DNA of 64,000 nt. Source: Tetrapyrgos nigripes. Its lineage: Eukaryota; Basidiomycota; Agaricomycetes; Agaricales; Campanellaceae. The notes below the pieces were generated by a model. That model made no database searches and had not been told where the DNA came from. It saw only the letters and a program-made list of their open reading frames with translations. The translations under genes and the position numbers were made by a program. This document shows positions 38,401 through 48,890 of this stretch, in pieces (within the stretch, counting starts at the first letter, position 1; each line of letters opens with the position of its first letter). The stretch is from positions 124,001-188,000 of the forward strand of contig JAACJM010000122.1 in the NCBI GenBank assembly GCA_013368315.1, given 5' to 3'.

Positions 38401-39059
38401 CTTTCATGATCTGTCCTCCCACTTTCTTTCCCCAATTCGCTCTATCGTAGCCTCCTCATTGCATCCTTCTTCCTTTGCTGTGGTCGCTGTACTCCTTGTC
38501 GAAGTAACTCGGAGAGGAGGCTCGTTCTAGCCCTACTTGGAAGGAAGTTGCTTGTATTGAATACAGTGAGAAGTTTAGGGTTCTGGTTGGGGAGATATTG
38601 AAGTTGCGTGTGGTGGATAATTTGTTTGGTTTGACAGGCACGTTGAAACGCCGCAAGTTGTCAAAAACCGGACTCATGTAGAAGTCGGCGGAGATCGTGA
38701 GCATTGTGAGTATTCGCTCAATCTCCATTATATATATCCCAAGTCTGACGCGTAGTACTCAATCACAGCGAAACCTCAAAGCTTCTGGCGACATACTCGT
38801 TGGCCGAATCAACTGTTCTGGGAAGTTGCGAGGCACGCAATAGGAGAAGAGATCGTCGTGTTCCTATTGATGGAGAAGCACTTGGGAAAGAAAGGACGAG
38901 TTGGCGGATCAGGATAGCCTTATATCCTCTTCAAACCTTTTGACTGTTAAACTATCACATTATTATTATCTCCCAGTTCTTCAAAGAACAAGTCTACAAA
39001 CTCGAACGAATGACCGCCAGTACACCCAAGTTCGACTCGACCCTCAAATTAAAATCATG
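35480..39059. other. 3.6-kb region with no confident gene
   Basis: Upstream of the giant gene. Some minus-strand pieces have splice-like borders (about 36026-36168 reading FFMKYIKLLFIPTLSGLFPV; about 36532-36586 reading SLDAVYASLYALRLRSG) and could be exons of a poorly conserved gene, but they could not be joined. Frames at 37819-38394 (minus) are Pro/Lys/Arg-rich. A frame starting at 38728 (minus, MEIERILTMLTISADFYMSP) is preceded directly by a TATATATA stretch. None is reported as a gene. Confidence 0.35.
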
Positions 39060-39308
39060 ATGGATCATCTTCACGAACATAACGGTAGCGACTCGGAGGA
39101 ATTGAAAAGGATCTGCCCCTCCATGAGCCTCCGATTGTAGAAGAAAGTTTTAGTAGGACGAAGATGTTTGTTCCGACTCGGTGAGTACTATTGGCTTCAA
39201 CTTCAATTTCAGCTTTACAATGGCTATGACTCAGAGCTACGAGTGCTAATTGTCCTTGATATGTTTATGGAGTTCCCGATGGAGGAAATGAAGAAGCACG
39301 CTCAGTAG
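39060..39308 (+). pseudogene. Decayed plus-strand copy of the 47-aa gene
   Basis: Carries the same parts as the minus-strand gene at 39716-40055: an upstream mini-frame starting ATGGATCATCTTCACGAACA; then the block AGTTTTAGTAGGACGAAG and ATGTTTGTTCCGACTCG followed by a GTGAGT donor; then the terminal codons EFPMEEMKKHAQ before TAG. The middle of the second exon, HPSFPNKPPYETLAG in the other copy, cannot be found, so this copy is broken or strongly changed. It lies about 410 bases from the intact copy, in inverted orientation. Confidence 0.55.
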
Positions 39309-39715
39309 CTACTAGCTGTATATCTTGAACAGTGGTTTAGAACTCCTTTAGTCGAAGGTACCCAAAGCCCTTATCTGCGTCTTTGCGCACGCATACTCAC
39401 CACTCATTTTGCAAGGCCGTGACTCGAATTTAAATCTGGAGGGAGCAAAGAGATCCGAGCGTGACGGGTTCAGTAGTACCGCAAGGCTATATAGCTATCG
39501 GTCTATAGAACAGTAGTGATGAGAAGGGGCTTCCAACACGATGCAGCGGGCAGGATAGCTACAAGCTCTTCTGTCATATACTGTCACAATCTCACATAAA
39601 AGCCTCTCAGATAGGACTTGCAAGACACAAAACAGTCCTAACAATCAATGTACACTATGAATCATATACATACTGTTACACTGTGTCCTTACTTCTTCGT
39701 TACTTAATGGCGGTC

Positions 39716-39938
39716 CTAAGACTGATGCTTCATCTCCTCAGTCGGGAACTTCAAGAATAAATCCTCCAGCCTATCAACGGGCAGTGTCATAAATCCAGCA
39801 AGCGTCTCATAAGGAGGTTTGTTCGGGAAAGATGGGTGTGCACTGTATGACCGTGTCAGGGTACGCCACTGCATATATAAACAAACAAACAAACAAACAC
39901 AAGTGGAAACTGGAAACTTACTGAGTCGGAACAAACAT
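39716..39938 (-). CDS. 47-aa protein gene, family unknown
   Basis: Exons 39922-39938 and 39716-39842 around a 79-nt intron (GTAAGT...CATACAG) give 144 nt. The protein starts MFVPTHAHPSFPNKPPYETL, continues AGFMTLPVDRLEDLFLKFPT and ends EEMKHQS. It is hydrophilic, has no signal peptide and no Cys, and an amphipathic helix is likely near VDRLEDLFLKFPTEEM. An upstream mini-frame starts at 40055 (MDHLHRHNDSEEREDLPHLE) in the same frame and stops at TAG shortly before this ATG. Both features recur in the inverted copy at 39060-39308, which supports them as real. The piece could instead be the 3' end of a larger gene. Function unknown. Confidence 0.5.
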
Positions 39939-40165
39939 CTTCGTCCTACTAAAACTCTATCCAGCAGCTTTAATTCCTTCCGTTCCAAGTGCAGGTTCGA
40001 GATGAGGTAGATCCTCTCGCTCCTCGCTGTCGTTGTGTCTGTGAAGATGGTCCATCGATATCACGCTTGATCATGATGGACGTGAAAAAAAGAAATCACG
40101 TCTCAACTCTTCTTGGCTCTCAACGACAGCTCAACCACGCGTACGTCATGCAACCAGGACTCCAA

Positions 40166-40352
40166 TCACGCCGAAAAGACAAAAATATCCGCTCGACGGA
40201 TAGATAGTCTCCCCTAGTCAGACTGTCGATATACCATACGGTATATGAAACGGATAGATCACATCACTACTACTGATATAAGATATATCTGTAAAAAAGT
40301 GTATTTCTGTACGCCTTTCTGTCGAGCGGATATTTTTGTATTTTCGGCGTGA
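40166..40352. mobile_element. 187-bp MITE with 32-bp terminal inverted repeats
   Basis: Left end TCACGCCGAAAAGACAAAAA then TATCCGCTCGAC; the right end is its complement with one mismatch (GAC against TAC). The centre is AT-rich (ATATACCATACGGTATAT). No clear target duplication was found, so the superfamily is open. No coding sequence. Confidence 0.75.
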
Positions 40353-40390
40353 ATGCAACTCCTGCAATTGTGACGGATGCCTCTACGTAT

Positions 40391-40551
40391 ACGGAGGCCC
40401 TTTTAAGGGACTCGTTCTTAAACCCGACGTTCTAGCGTGTGCCTACCATTCAGTCGGCAAATTCCATACTATGCCGATATGCCGTTCTCTTATTTTGGGT
40501 CTCGTCATCGTGATTCGTGGCACGCGCAGCGATGGCCTACATCTCCCTCGT
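40391..40551 (+). repeat. R2 short repeat, copy 2
   Basis: Starts ACGGAGGCCCTTTTAAGGGA and ends TACATCTCCCTCGT. It lies 38 bases after the 187-bp MITE and is the longest of the three R2 copies, with the CTTAAACCCGACGTTCTAGC segment that copy 1 lacks. Confidence 0.7.
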
Positions 40552-40657
40552 TTTGGAGTCGATTAACGTCGGACCAACGTCGGACGATGGATATTAGGGA
40601 CAGAAATTAAAAGAGATCACGCCTGCAGCTGACTCTTTTGTTGTTCTCGGACTCAAC

Positions 40658-41003
40658 AACTTGAACCTCGCGCACGTCGCTCAACTCCAATGAAGTGGTT
40701 GTGGGCCAGCGCTGAAGCGTGGCGAATACGAGGCCATCGCAGTCCAAGCTTTTAATGTACACATTATTTTGTTGGACTTCTTTTGCACTTGAATCTTGAT
40801 GCAAAGGACTATAACCGTGCAAAGAGAAGGGAACGAAATCGGACGCTATAATGCGTTATAGATGCTGCAAGTGTTCAGAAACAAAACGGAAAGGAAAGGC
40901 CGAGCAAAAATGCCGCACGGAAAGGAACGCCACACGTGTGTAAAGTCATCCTCATTTCATTCGGCCTCGTAACTTGGACCTCGCGCACGTCGCTCAAATC
41001 CAA
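40658..41003. repeat. Pair of 33-bp direct repeats
   Basis: AACTTGAACCTCGCGCACGT (then CGCTCAACTCCAA) at 40658-40690 recurs at 40971-41003 with two substitutions. The 280 bases between hold no recognised gene. Confidence 0.6.
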
Positions 41004-41594
41004 CATAATTCCTACAACGATACAGATATGCCACTCCGAGAGCTCCAAACCAGTTCAACCCTCTCCCTAAAATTTGCCAAAAATTCTCCGTGCTCCGTTT
41101 ACCGTGTGCAGACCGGATCGAGCTAACGTTGAGCTAATGTGGTTCAAACCAGTGTTCTTCATGGATTCTTCCTTCTTTCATCCTCCGTCTTACGGATCTT
41201 CTGGGTTCTAACGCTTCTCTTCTTTGAATCGGACGCGCAAAAACTGCGGTCTTGCATAATTGTATAGAGTTCCTCGCAAGTTCCTCGCATCCTCACTGTA
41301 CTCGTGCCCTTCTACGCTCATGAAGAAAACATGCATAACACAAAGGACCTAGTCATCCATCGGTAGGTTGCTTATAATATCACTGAGTAGCAAGAATAGT
41401 TTACGCCGTGCTCAATAGTGGACCTAATGTTAGAACAGTTTTCGGACTTACGCAGAAACAGGCATGCACTATTCGTAAAGGCCGGGCAGCGTTTTTGTTT
41501 GACGTTTTCTTGGCTTTTGCAAGGTGACTGGATTTTCTTCTCCAGCACATTCCTGCAAGGCCTACTCATCAGTACAGCAAACGAATGAGAAATT

Positions 41595-41736
41595 ACGAGG
41601 TCCTTTTAAGGGACTCGTTCTTATAACCCGACGTTCCAGCGTGCGGCTATTCTCCTGTTCAGTCGGCCAAGTCCGGCGATGCCGCTATGCCGTTTCTTTA
41701 ACGGATTTTGGGCACGACGGCCCACATTTCCCTCGT
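41595..41736 (+). repeat. R2 short repeat, copy 3
   Basis: Starts ACGAGGTCCTTTTAAGGGAC and ends CCCACATTTCCCTCGT. It has the TTCAGTCGGCCAAGTCC and ATGCCGCTATGCCGTT blocks but a shortened CACGCGCAGCG part. It ends about 225 bases before the TATA box of the CFEM-like gene. Confidence 0.7.
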
Positions 41737-41959
41737 TGATTATCCCAGATTCTGAATTGCCTAACTTGAAATTCTCCGCAACTCTACCCTTTCGATGCTA
41801 TCGTGCATAATGTTCCTTCAGATATACTTACACAATAGAAGAATTTCGGAACTGGAGTCCGTTGCTGGTCTCTAACGTTATTTGCGCTAGACTCCGATTA
41901 TTGACCGACCTGCGTGATCCATCCATGTCATCTGAAGCTCTAGCCGATGGATGGAAACG

Positions 41960-41966
41960 TATAAAA
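41960..41966 (+). promoter_or_regulatory. TATA box of the CFEM-like gene
   Basis: TATAAAA, 76 bases before the ATG at 42036. A pyrimidine- and CA-rich leader (CTATCCACTCAATCCTCTAT) follows, typical of a strongly expressed fungal gene. Confidence 0.7.
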
Positions 41967-42035
41967 GCTGGTCTTTATGTTCGTCAGTCTCTATCCACTC
42001 AATCCTCTATACAGCTTCACGCTTCACATCTCAAA

Positions 42036-42358
42036 ATGCGCTTCTCATCCATCTTTACCTGCTCTGCCCTCGCGGCTGTAGCCTTCGCTAGCCCAATGCT
42101 TCAAAGTCGTGCAGGTAGCTTTGTCTCCCTTACTCCTTCTATTATATTAGACTAACGTGAACACACTCAACAGCATGCGCTGATATTTGCATTACGGATA
42201 CCAACACGCCAGCTGGATGCTCTGCAGGCAACTACAGTTGTCTCTGCAATAGCGCGGAGTGGATGTACATGACATCGAACTGTATCATGGATTCCTGTTC
42301 CTCGGCGACGGGTGATGAGACAGCCGGGATGAACAAGCTTAACTCAATGTGTGCCTAA
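42036..42358 (+). CDS. Small secreted CFEM-like protein, eight cysteines
   Basis: Exons 42036-42114 and 42174-42358 around a 59-nt intron give 264 nt, 87 aa. The signal peptide MRFSSIFTCSALAAVAFASP is likely cut before or near LQSRA. The mature part has eight Cys spaced C-x3-C-x9-C-x6-C-x-C-x11-C-x4-C-x17-C, very near the CFEM consensus for fungal haem-binding or host-facing surface proteins (last gap usually 15-16). No GPI signal at the C-terminus (ends NKLNSMCA), so it is probably released. The position before the CxC pair that is usually Asp, the haem-iron ligand in characterised CFEM proteins, is Asn here (GNYSCLC), so haem binding is doubtful. The CFEM label is inference from Cys spacing. 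Confidence 0.75.
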
Positions 42359-43241
42359 TGTGAGTGTATAGTCTTACTAGTCTTGCTAAAGCTGCTGGCT
42401 AATCGTCACGGTGGTGATGGTCACCTTTATACAGAGTGTTTCCATTTAACTCACCGACATGGGATGATTCAGATCGAGAGCCTTATGTACAAATTGCCCT
42501 ACGATATATACTCTGCCTCCCTATATGTTGATGTCCAACAGCCCAGCACGTCTACATACACAAGCGCAATCAATCTCTTTGTCGATATGCCCTCATATAA
42601 CCGAACATAAACGCGTATACCTAAAGAAGGCCTTCCCTTTTCAAACGAGCGTCTTTGACCGCTCTATGTGAGTGAGTAGCTTGACGTTTTGCGCCTTTTC
42701 GAAGCGTCAAGAGTCATAAATGATAAGACTGGCATCGTTGCAAATGGAGTTCTCGAGCAAGTGAGAGTAAGTTCTTTTCGTATAGATGACGTCGAGCATC
42801 TGTAACATCTGTGCCTATCCGTCTGTGGTCCACGGTTTCAGGCTGAAGCTACATGACGCAACTGCATAATGGGGTAACGAAGGATCTGGTGGATACGTAC
42901 TGACTCATCAACTGCAAATTTTCATTGGCATTGAGCGCATAGACGCAAGAGGTACTTGATTTAAGGAAACCTACATACTACGACCATACAGCACACCGTC
43001 GCCTTCATAAGACGCTAAGCCAAACAGGAAGTTAAGCACAATGCACAAACATATTGGTATACTATCCTTTCAATCTGATTCATCATCATTAGGCTCATCC
43101 GAATCATCAGATTCTTCAGACTCATCAACGTCTTTGAGAGGAATGACCCTACCCCCCCTTCCCTTTCCTATGGTGCGGCTAGCAAAGTATTCATCCACAT
43201 CTACATCCGAATCGTCCAAGCCCTGAGGTTTCTGATCACCC
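42359..43241. other. Intergenic after the CFEM-like gene
   Basis: About 880 bases. A minus-strand acidic segment at 43070-43327 (SEGDQKPQGLDDSDVDVDEY and ESEESDDSDEPNDDESD) lies just past the F-box gene stop. It could be an alternative last exon of that gene, reached through a CCTCAG acceptor. Otherwise empty. Confidence 0.45.
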
Positions 43242-45214
43242 TCAGACTTGGGGGCCATCTTTCTGAGGAATGACAACCCTACCCTCCTCCTGCCCCTGTT
43301 TTTTCTCCCCCGGAGTCTCCCATGCAACCTTGATCAACATCCCTGCATCCCTGATCCCATACAAACCAGACCCTGACTCGGACTCGGATTTTGCGAACCA
43401 ATCCACAGGCTGATTCTCCGAGTCGCCTATGAGCTCGATGACGGCGCATTGTAACTGATCGACACGGTGGGATTCAGAACAAGCGGAGTCATGAGCAACT
43501 TCCCACCGAGAGCGTATCAGTTTCTCGATATCATTTTCATGTGAGGAAATATGCAACTTCAACTCGATTCTTTGTAGATGAGGAAGAATAATCGGTCTTT
43601 CCCCATCAATTATCATGGCCTCGAAAAAGGAATCGACAAGAGTGTGGTTTGAGATATGATGATTCCATAGGGGGCCGAACAATGTGCTTCTATGCTGCTT
43701 CATCTCATGAACTGTGAGATCAAGCAAAGATGGTGTCGTTTTGAGGATGGAAAGGAGGGTTTCAGGTGTCAGAGGAAGGTCCTTCAGTTTTAGAACACGA
43801 AGGAAATGGGACTCGGCATTGGGAGATGTGGAATTGTCAGTGACAGTGGTACAGGCTCGGGTGATGAAATTGACTAGGGTATCTCCTGGCCAAGAGGATA
43901 TTAGCTTCTTCATGAGTCGGAAACTAAGATTGGGTTCGTCTCGTATGAGTCTAGTCATTGCCAACTCGAAGGAGTGTAGCGAGGGACAAGTCAATAACCG
44001 CAAAAGCTTGTCGAAAGGTTCCCAAGTCAGCGATTTCTTCGGCCCTTTCAAAGACAGCCTAATCGTCAAGTCGCGTATAGAAGGTGAGACGACGTGGCTT
44101 GGTTGAGTTTCAGGGTCCTTGTCAACAGCTACCCAATAATGCGGAATGCACTCGAAAAAAATCTCCACACTGACGACGTTTGAGCATAGGAGAATGGCTT
44201 GAAGCATATCGTCAGCATCAAGCCTTTTTAACTCGAGACGAGTAATTTGATTCCAATTCTGGAGGCCTGATAGGAAGGTGAGAGGATATCCGGATAGAGA
44301 AAGACGTTGAAGAACAGGACAGTGTTGGATGAAGACGAGTTTCGGTATGAGACGGCGTAGCATAATACATCCTCCATCAACCTCGAGGCTTTCTAGGAGG
44401 GGAAAAGTAAACCCGCCAATGTCCGGTTTGTTGAACAACTTTTGCATCAGCCTCCCCGTGACGATTCGTAGAGGCGAGTAGTCATCTTCCGAGTCTGAAT
44501 TGACTCTGGGCCCATGGTATATTCCACTTCGAATTCTATGAAACTGCTGCTCAGAATCAGGACACTTGAAAACCCCGGCATCTATCCTGACGTGACGCCA
44601 CCGAGACTGCTCTGCAGCAAATATCTGTAGAAAGCCGTCTGCGCTGTCCAAATCTTGGGGGTCCACACTACGGGCTCGGGATACCTTGCTCCCGAAATGA
44701 AAATCGAGGTAAAGCGGAGCTTGTTTGGAACGCGCTAAATGGAGCATGATAGCGGATGTGAGGCGGTTTAGTGACTTGTTATGGGCTCCAAGGTCGATGG
44801 TTATCGTTCGCCACAGGGAAGGGGTCTCGAGTAGAACCTCGTACCAATGGGTACAGACCAGCGCGAGACGTGTAAGCCCACAAGAAGTTTTACATTTCTC
44901 GATGGGTCGCGTGTTGGAGTCGACAAACCGATTGCCATTGGTGTAGAGCTCGAAATAGGTGATAAAAATGAGGCTGAGGATTTCGGGATGGAGCATCCGG
45001 ATGGGAGATAAAGCGGAATGAAAGCGCTTTCGCTTGGTTTGGAGAGTCCCAAGCGACATTTTGAAGTTGGCCATTTTTCCTCGTATTTTTGAACCGCCTC
45101 CGCCTCTTCCTCTTCCTCCTTCTGGTGCCGCTGGTGTTCTTCTCGCATGTCCTTCTGCTTGCTAATAGCTAAGTCGAGGTCATCTATAGTTTTCTGGATG
45201 TCTGTAGCTTCCAT
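43242..45214 (-). CDS. F-box-like protein with coiled coil; one frameshift
   Basis: Paralogue of the gene at 5485-7346. From the ATG at 45214 it reads MEATDIQKTIDDLDLAISKQ and an acidic coiled coil (HQKEEEEEAEAVQKYEE), then shifts frame at an A5 run (45074-45078 on the plus strand). The rest continues ANFKMSLGTLQTKRKRFHSA, the F-box-like LSPIRMLHPEILSLIFITYF and LVCTHWYEVLLETPSLWRTI, then an LRR-like body ending GRVVIPQKDGPQV. One more A in the run gives KYEEKMANFK and a continuous protein of about 657 aa. Without it, translation could only start at the internal ATG at 45074 (610 aa, no coiled coil). The first paralogue has a coiled coil in the same place, which favours the continuous version. 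Presumed SCF substrate receptor; target unknown. Confidence 0.8.
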
Positions 45215-45406
45215 TCTGGATACGGTCGCCAAGTACAAAGGATACGTGTCATTATGTCGCCGTCAATTGACGCAGTCATTTCGGTGCCCACCGTATCCAT
45301 ACGTCCTGCCAAGGTTCATTAGTATCCTGGAGATCATAAAGACAGATCCAATAGCTTTCTAACAGGGCGAAAGGACTCACTAAATTTCCGTGATAAACGC
45401 GACAGA

Positions 45407-45590
45407 CACTGGAGGCAAGCTCATGGGAAGCCTGCACCAGGCTTCCTCACAGGAAGCCAACTTGGAGCCAACATTTCAAGTCGTCCGGTGTTCAAACTTA
45501 GAGGGCCTGAGTACAGAGGGCCCAAGTAATTAGGGTTTATCTACACGATGTACATAAATAGATCTTACAAATATGATATCCGTTGCTATG
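45407..45590 (-). repeat. R3 repeat, inverted copy
   Basis: About 184 bp matching 61315-61498 in opposite orientation, with shared GGGCCCAAGTAATTAGGGTT, AAGTCGTCCGGTGTTCAAAC and AGCTCATGGGAAGCCTGCAC. It lies between the F-box start and the Harbinger insertion. Not coding; class unknown. Confidence 0.75.
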
Positions 45591-45885
45591 GTGCACAGCA
45601 CTTAGGCCCTGTTCGGTTGCACGCGGATTTTTATCGGAGCGTCATATCTTGCCTATATATGGTAGCAAAGGCGCTACTAAAGGGCAGCGTCATATTCCTT
45701 GGCAGTAATATCATATGTCGAAAAACCCTGCATGTTCGGTAGACAGTTTCCGGTACCGGTATTCTAGAATTTTGTGATATACGCGTGTTCGGTGGTGGTG
45801 CTTATCAATTAACAAGGACCTACGTCGTGCCTTTTCATTTCTTTCCTCCCTCTTTTCCTTTTCCCTCCCATTTCTCGCTTCTTTG

Positions 45886-47360
45886 ATGGCATCTTCTGGA
45901 TCCCCTACGCCTGTTGAGGACTCAGCTGCCTCACCCGATCTCACTGTGGGCCCAGGACAGCAGGATATCTGGAATTCCCACATCGATATTTCTATTCTCT
46001 CTTATACAGAGCGCGTCAAAAAAGAGAAGGGCAAAGTCCGGAGCACCTATAGCATCGCAGAATGGAAAGCTCTTAGTGCCGAGCTAGTCTCTCTTGGTCA
46101 TCGTTCCTTCACAGTTGAGCAATTGAGGGACCGTTTCAAGATTGTATGTTTCTTTCTGTTTTTCTCGTATGTAATGCACTGATCATCTTTTCTTTTTTTC
46201 CAGCTCAACGCCCAAGGCCGTGTTATACCACCAGCAGCTACTCAACCATCCTCCACCGCTGCTCAACCCTCGCCTACTGTGACTGCAGTTGTACCTCCTG
46301 CTGTTACTAGTACTAGGAACCAACCAAGCGGACGAGCTTCTTGGACTTCGGAGGCCGACTTTTTCCTCATTGCCTGCTTGTTGGATGCGAAAACCCAGGG
46401 TAAGATGTCGGATAACAACTTCAAGCCCCAAGTCTATTCCCAAGCTGTCTTGCACCTTGCGGAAAAAGGCCATTCCTACACTCGCAAGCAGGTGAAGGCT
46501 AGGTGGACGAGGGTATGTACTTTGGGTTCTTTTCACCGCTCATTCTCTGTTTATGACACAGACATATACATTCCAGTTCAAAGGGGACTTCAAGATTGTT
46601 TCCAAGCTGCGAGGACTCTCAGGCTTTGGATGGGATCCTGTTCGTAATCTGGTCACTGCGACTGATGATGTCTGGGACAGATACCTTGCTGTACGTTACC
46701 TACTTTCTACATTTCAATCTCTTTTGCTTACACCCATCTCCAGGGTCACCCGAAGGCAAGACCTTTCCGTAATCAGCCCTTTCCCCACTACAATGACATC
46801 GCTACACTCGTTGAGCACAGCACCGCCACTGGGGAATTCGCATTATCGTTGGAGAACCCCCAGAACATTGATAATGCATCTTCTGACAATGGCAGCGACT
46901 CCTCAGATGATGATAGTTCTGACAATGAGGACAAGTCTCCGGTCAAGGTATGTCTGTACATTTCTCGTACCATATGCAATGTTCTAATGTCGTTTAATAG
47001 AAACGTCATGCTGCAGCTCCTCCAACAACAACTCCTGCTCCTCGTTCAAAACGTGGCCGGACCTCTGCCGGTGCTCAAGCCCTTGAGAACATGTCTGGTT
47101 CTGTCGCTGTTCTTGCCGAGGGATTTGCCTCTGGGTCACTGTTTGCACCTCCAGCCACTGACTCCCCTGTCAAGAAGGAGAAGGCCTTCAACATAGTTCG
47201 TGCTGAAGAAGGCCTTTCTCCCCATTCATTGGCGAAGGCCCGTCGTGTCTTCCGTGGCCCAGGAGAAGTAGCGCGTGAGTACCTGAGCTTTAATTCCAAG
47301 GATGAGGAGGAAAAAGAAGCTCGTCACTTTTGGCTTTTGGAGGAGATGGAAAGGGTGTAG
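45886..47360 (+). CDS. Harbinger SANT/Myb-like DNA-binding partner protein
   Basis: Second protein of the PIF/Harbinger element, the type that helps the transposase enter the nucleus and bind element ends. Five exons 45886-46143, 46204-46512, 46577-46690, 46744-46947, 47001-47360, together 1245 nt, 414 aa. The SANT-like domain (Myb/SANT-like, PF12776 type) begins ASWTSEADFFLIACLLDAKT, with the last helix HSYTRKQVKARWTRFKG and then GFGWDPVRNLVTATDDVWDR. Exon 1 has a related, weaker unit (HRSFTVEQLRDRFKI), suggesting two SANT-like units in tandem. The C-terminal half has acidic Ser/Asp tracts, a basic patch (RSKRGR, possible nuclear signal) and a tail common in these proteins (EEKEARHFWLLEEMERV). 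The start is the ATG after a pyrimidine-rich leader. Intact. Confidence 0.88.
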
Positions 47361-47514
47361 GTGCTATCATACAATGCTTTTTCTTCGATGCTCTCATATC
47401 TGTACTCCCTGTTTAATTTTGCTTTATGCAAACACTCTTTTTAGTACATATTATTTTGAATAGTCACCTGTCGCTCATTATAGCCTCATACAATATCATT
47501 TGATTAATGTTACT

Positions 47515-48890
47515 CTACATCATTGGGAGGGATTGTGAATGCGGTACACCTCGTCTTGACAGTTCTGCAAGATAGTCCCTCCACATCTCTTGCGCAATGG
47601 TATCACGCAGCACAGAAGCCCTTGTTGACTCTTCTTGAGTAATTCCGGTTGAAAGAACTGCTTCACCATCAACATCTGGTGTAACCAATTCTCGAACAGT
47701 CGGGAGTTGGGTGGGTAGCTCGGGTGGATCATAGATAATGATGAAGTTATGAAGAACTGAAATGGCAAGTGGCATGAGGCTTTGAGTGCGCATCGAGTAC
47801 TCACAACACTCCCGAATGATCTTCCATGTCCTTTTAGTCATTCCGAATATGCGCTCAATGACATTCCGAAGCTGAGCATGACGAAGATTGAAAAGCTCTT
47901 CTTTGTTTTGAGGACTACAATGAGGAAATGAGAATATACTTAAAAAAAACAAGAGGATTTTAAAACACACCGTATGCTAGCAGCTTCCCACTCTCTCAAA
48001 TGGTAGCGAATATTCCGGAATGGGACTACAAGGTTGTTGCAAAGTGGGAAACCTGCATCTGCCACATAGTACTTTCCCTCAGGAACATTGAAGCCAGTTT
48101 TAACTGCCTCTTCAAACAATTGTCCATCACCGACACTGCCTTCCCATCCTGTGAGGACATACAAAAAGTACATATCCCAGTCACATGCTGCAAGTACATT
48201 CTGACTGAGATGGCCTTTCCGATCACGATATGCACTTCTAATTGAGGATGAAGGTCGTATATAGAAGTGACTACCATCTATAGCACCCAGGCAGTTCTTG
48301 AAGTATGGGAAGAATTTGGGGTTCTTTGAAATAATGGGATGGGTATGGTCAGGTGAAGGAAGACGGATGTACTTGCTGCGAAAGGAATCGGAGATCAGGG
48401 CATTGAAAACATCGTGAAAATTCCTGTACATAGCGCAAGTCAGTGTTCTGAGATAATTGACTTGTAGGTATACTGACCTTGACACAGTCTCTGGACTGCG
48501 TTGGAAGCGTTCTCCAACCTTCCGAACAGAAAGATTGGTAGCGCACTGGTACAAAAATGTTCCTATCATCTCATCAACTCCCACATGACGACGAGGTTTC
48601 AAGCCACCCTCTTTTTGCAGCTCCGCCTTCAATTTCTGGAAGACATGGCGCTGAATACCCAAGTTATCCTTCATCCGATTCTCATGACCCTTCTTCAAGT
48701 CCTTGATCCACTGCGCTCCTGTCAAATTTGAGGTATGGTATGGGGTCGGGTTGTAACGGCTGTAACTCGTGGAGAAAGCAACACCAACTGCAGCAGTCAC
48801 AATTGCAGCACTGGCAACAATGAAAGCACGACGACGACGCAACAAATCAGTGTCTCTGGACAACGGCAGGTCCATACGAGTCCGCACCAT
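47515..48890 (-). CDS. Harbinger transposase (DDE_Tnp_4 type)
   Basis: Exons 48478-48890, 47971-48423, 47515-47914 with introns of 54 and 56 nt give 1266 nt, 421 aa. The N-terminal part has a helix-turn-helix-like stretch, SVRKVGERFQRSPETVSR, after GVDEMIGTFLYQCATNLS. The catalytic core is complete: D187 in GAIDGSHFYIRPSSS, D237 in LTGWEGSVGDGQLFEEA, E309 in NVIERIFGMTKRTWKII. The other family landmarks YYVADAGFPLCNNLVVPF and HNFIII are present. It cuts and re-inserts the element at TTA/TAA sites, acting with the SANT-like partner. No stop or frameshift; length is normal for the family. A hydrophobic stretch near residues 22-40 (FIVASAAIVTAAVGVAF) is unusual for a nuclear protein. Confidence 0.92.

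Noticed and set aside
43070..43327. Separate acidic small protein gene
   Set aside because: No independent promoter or start context; more likely 3' sequence or an alternative last exon of F-box gene 2.
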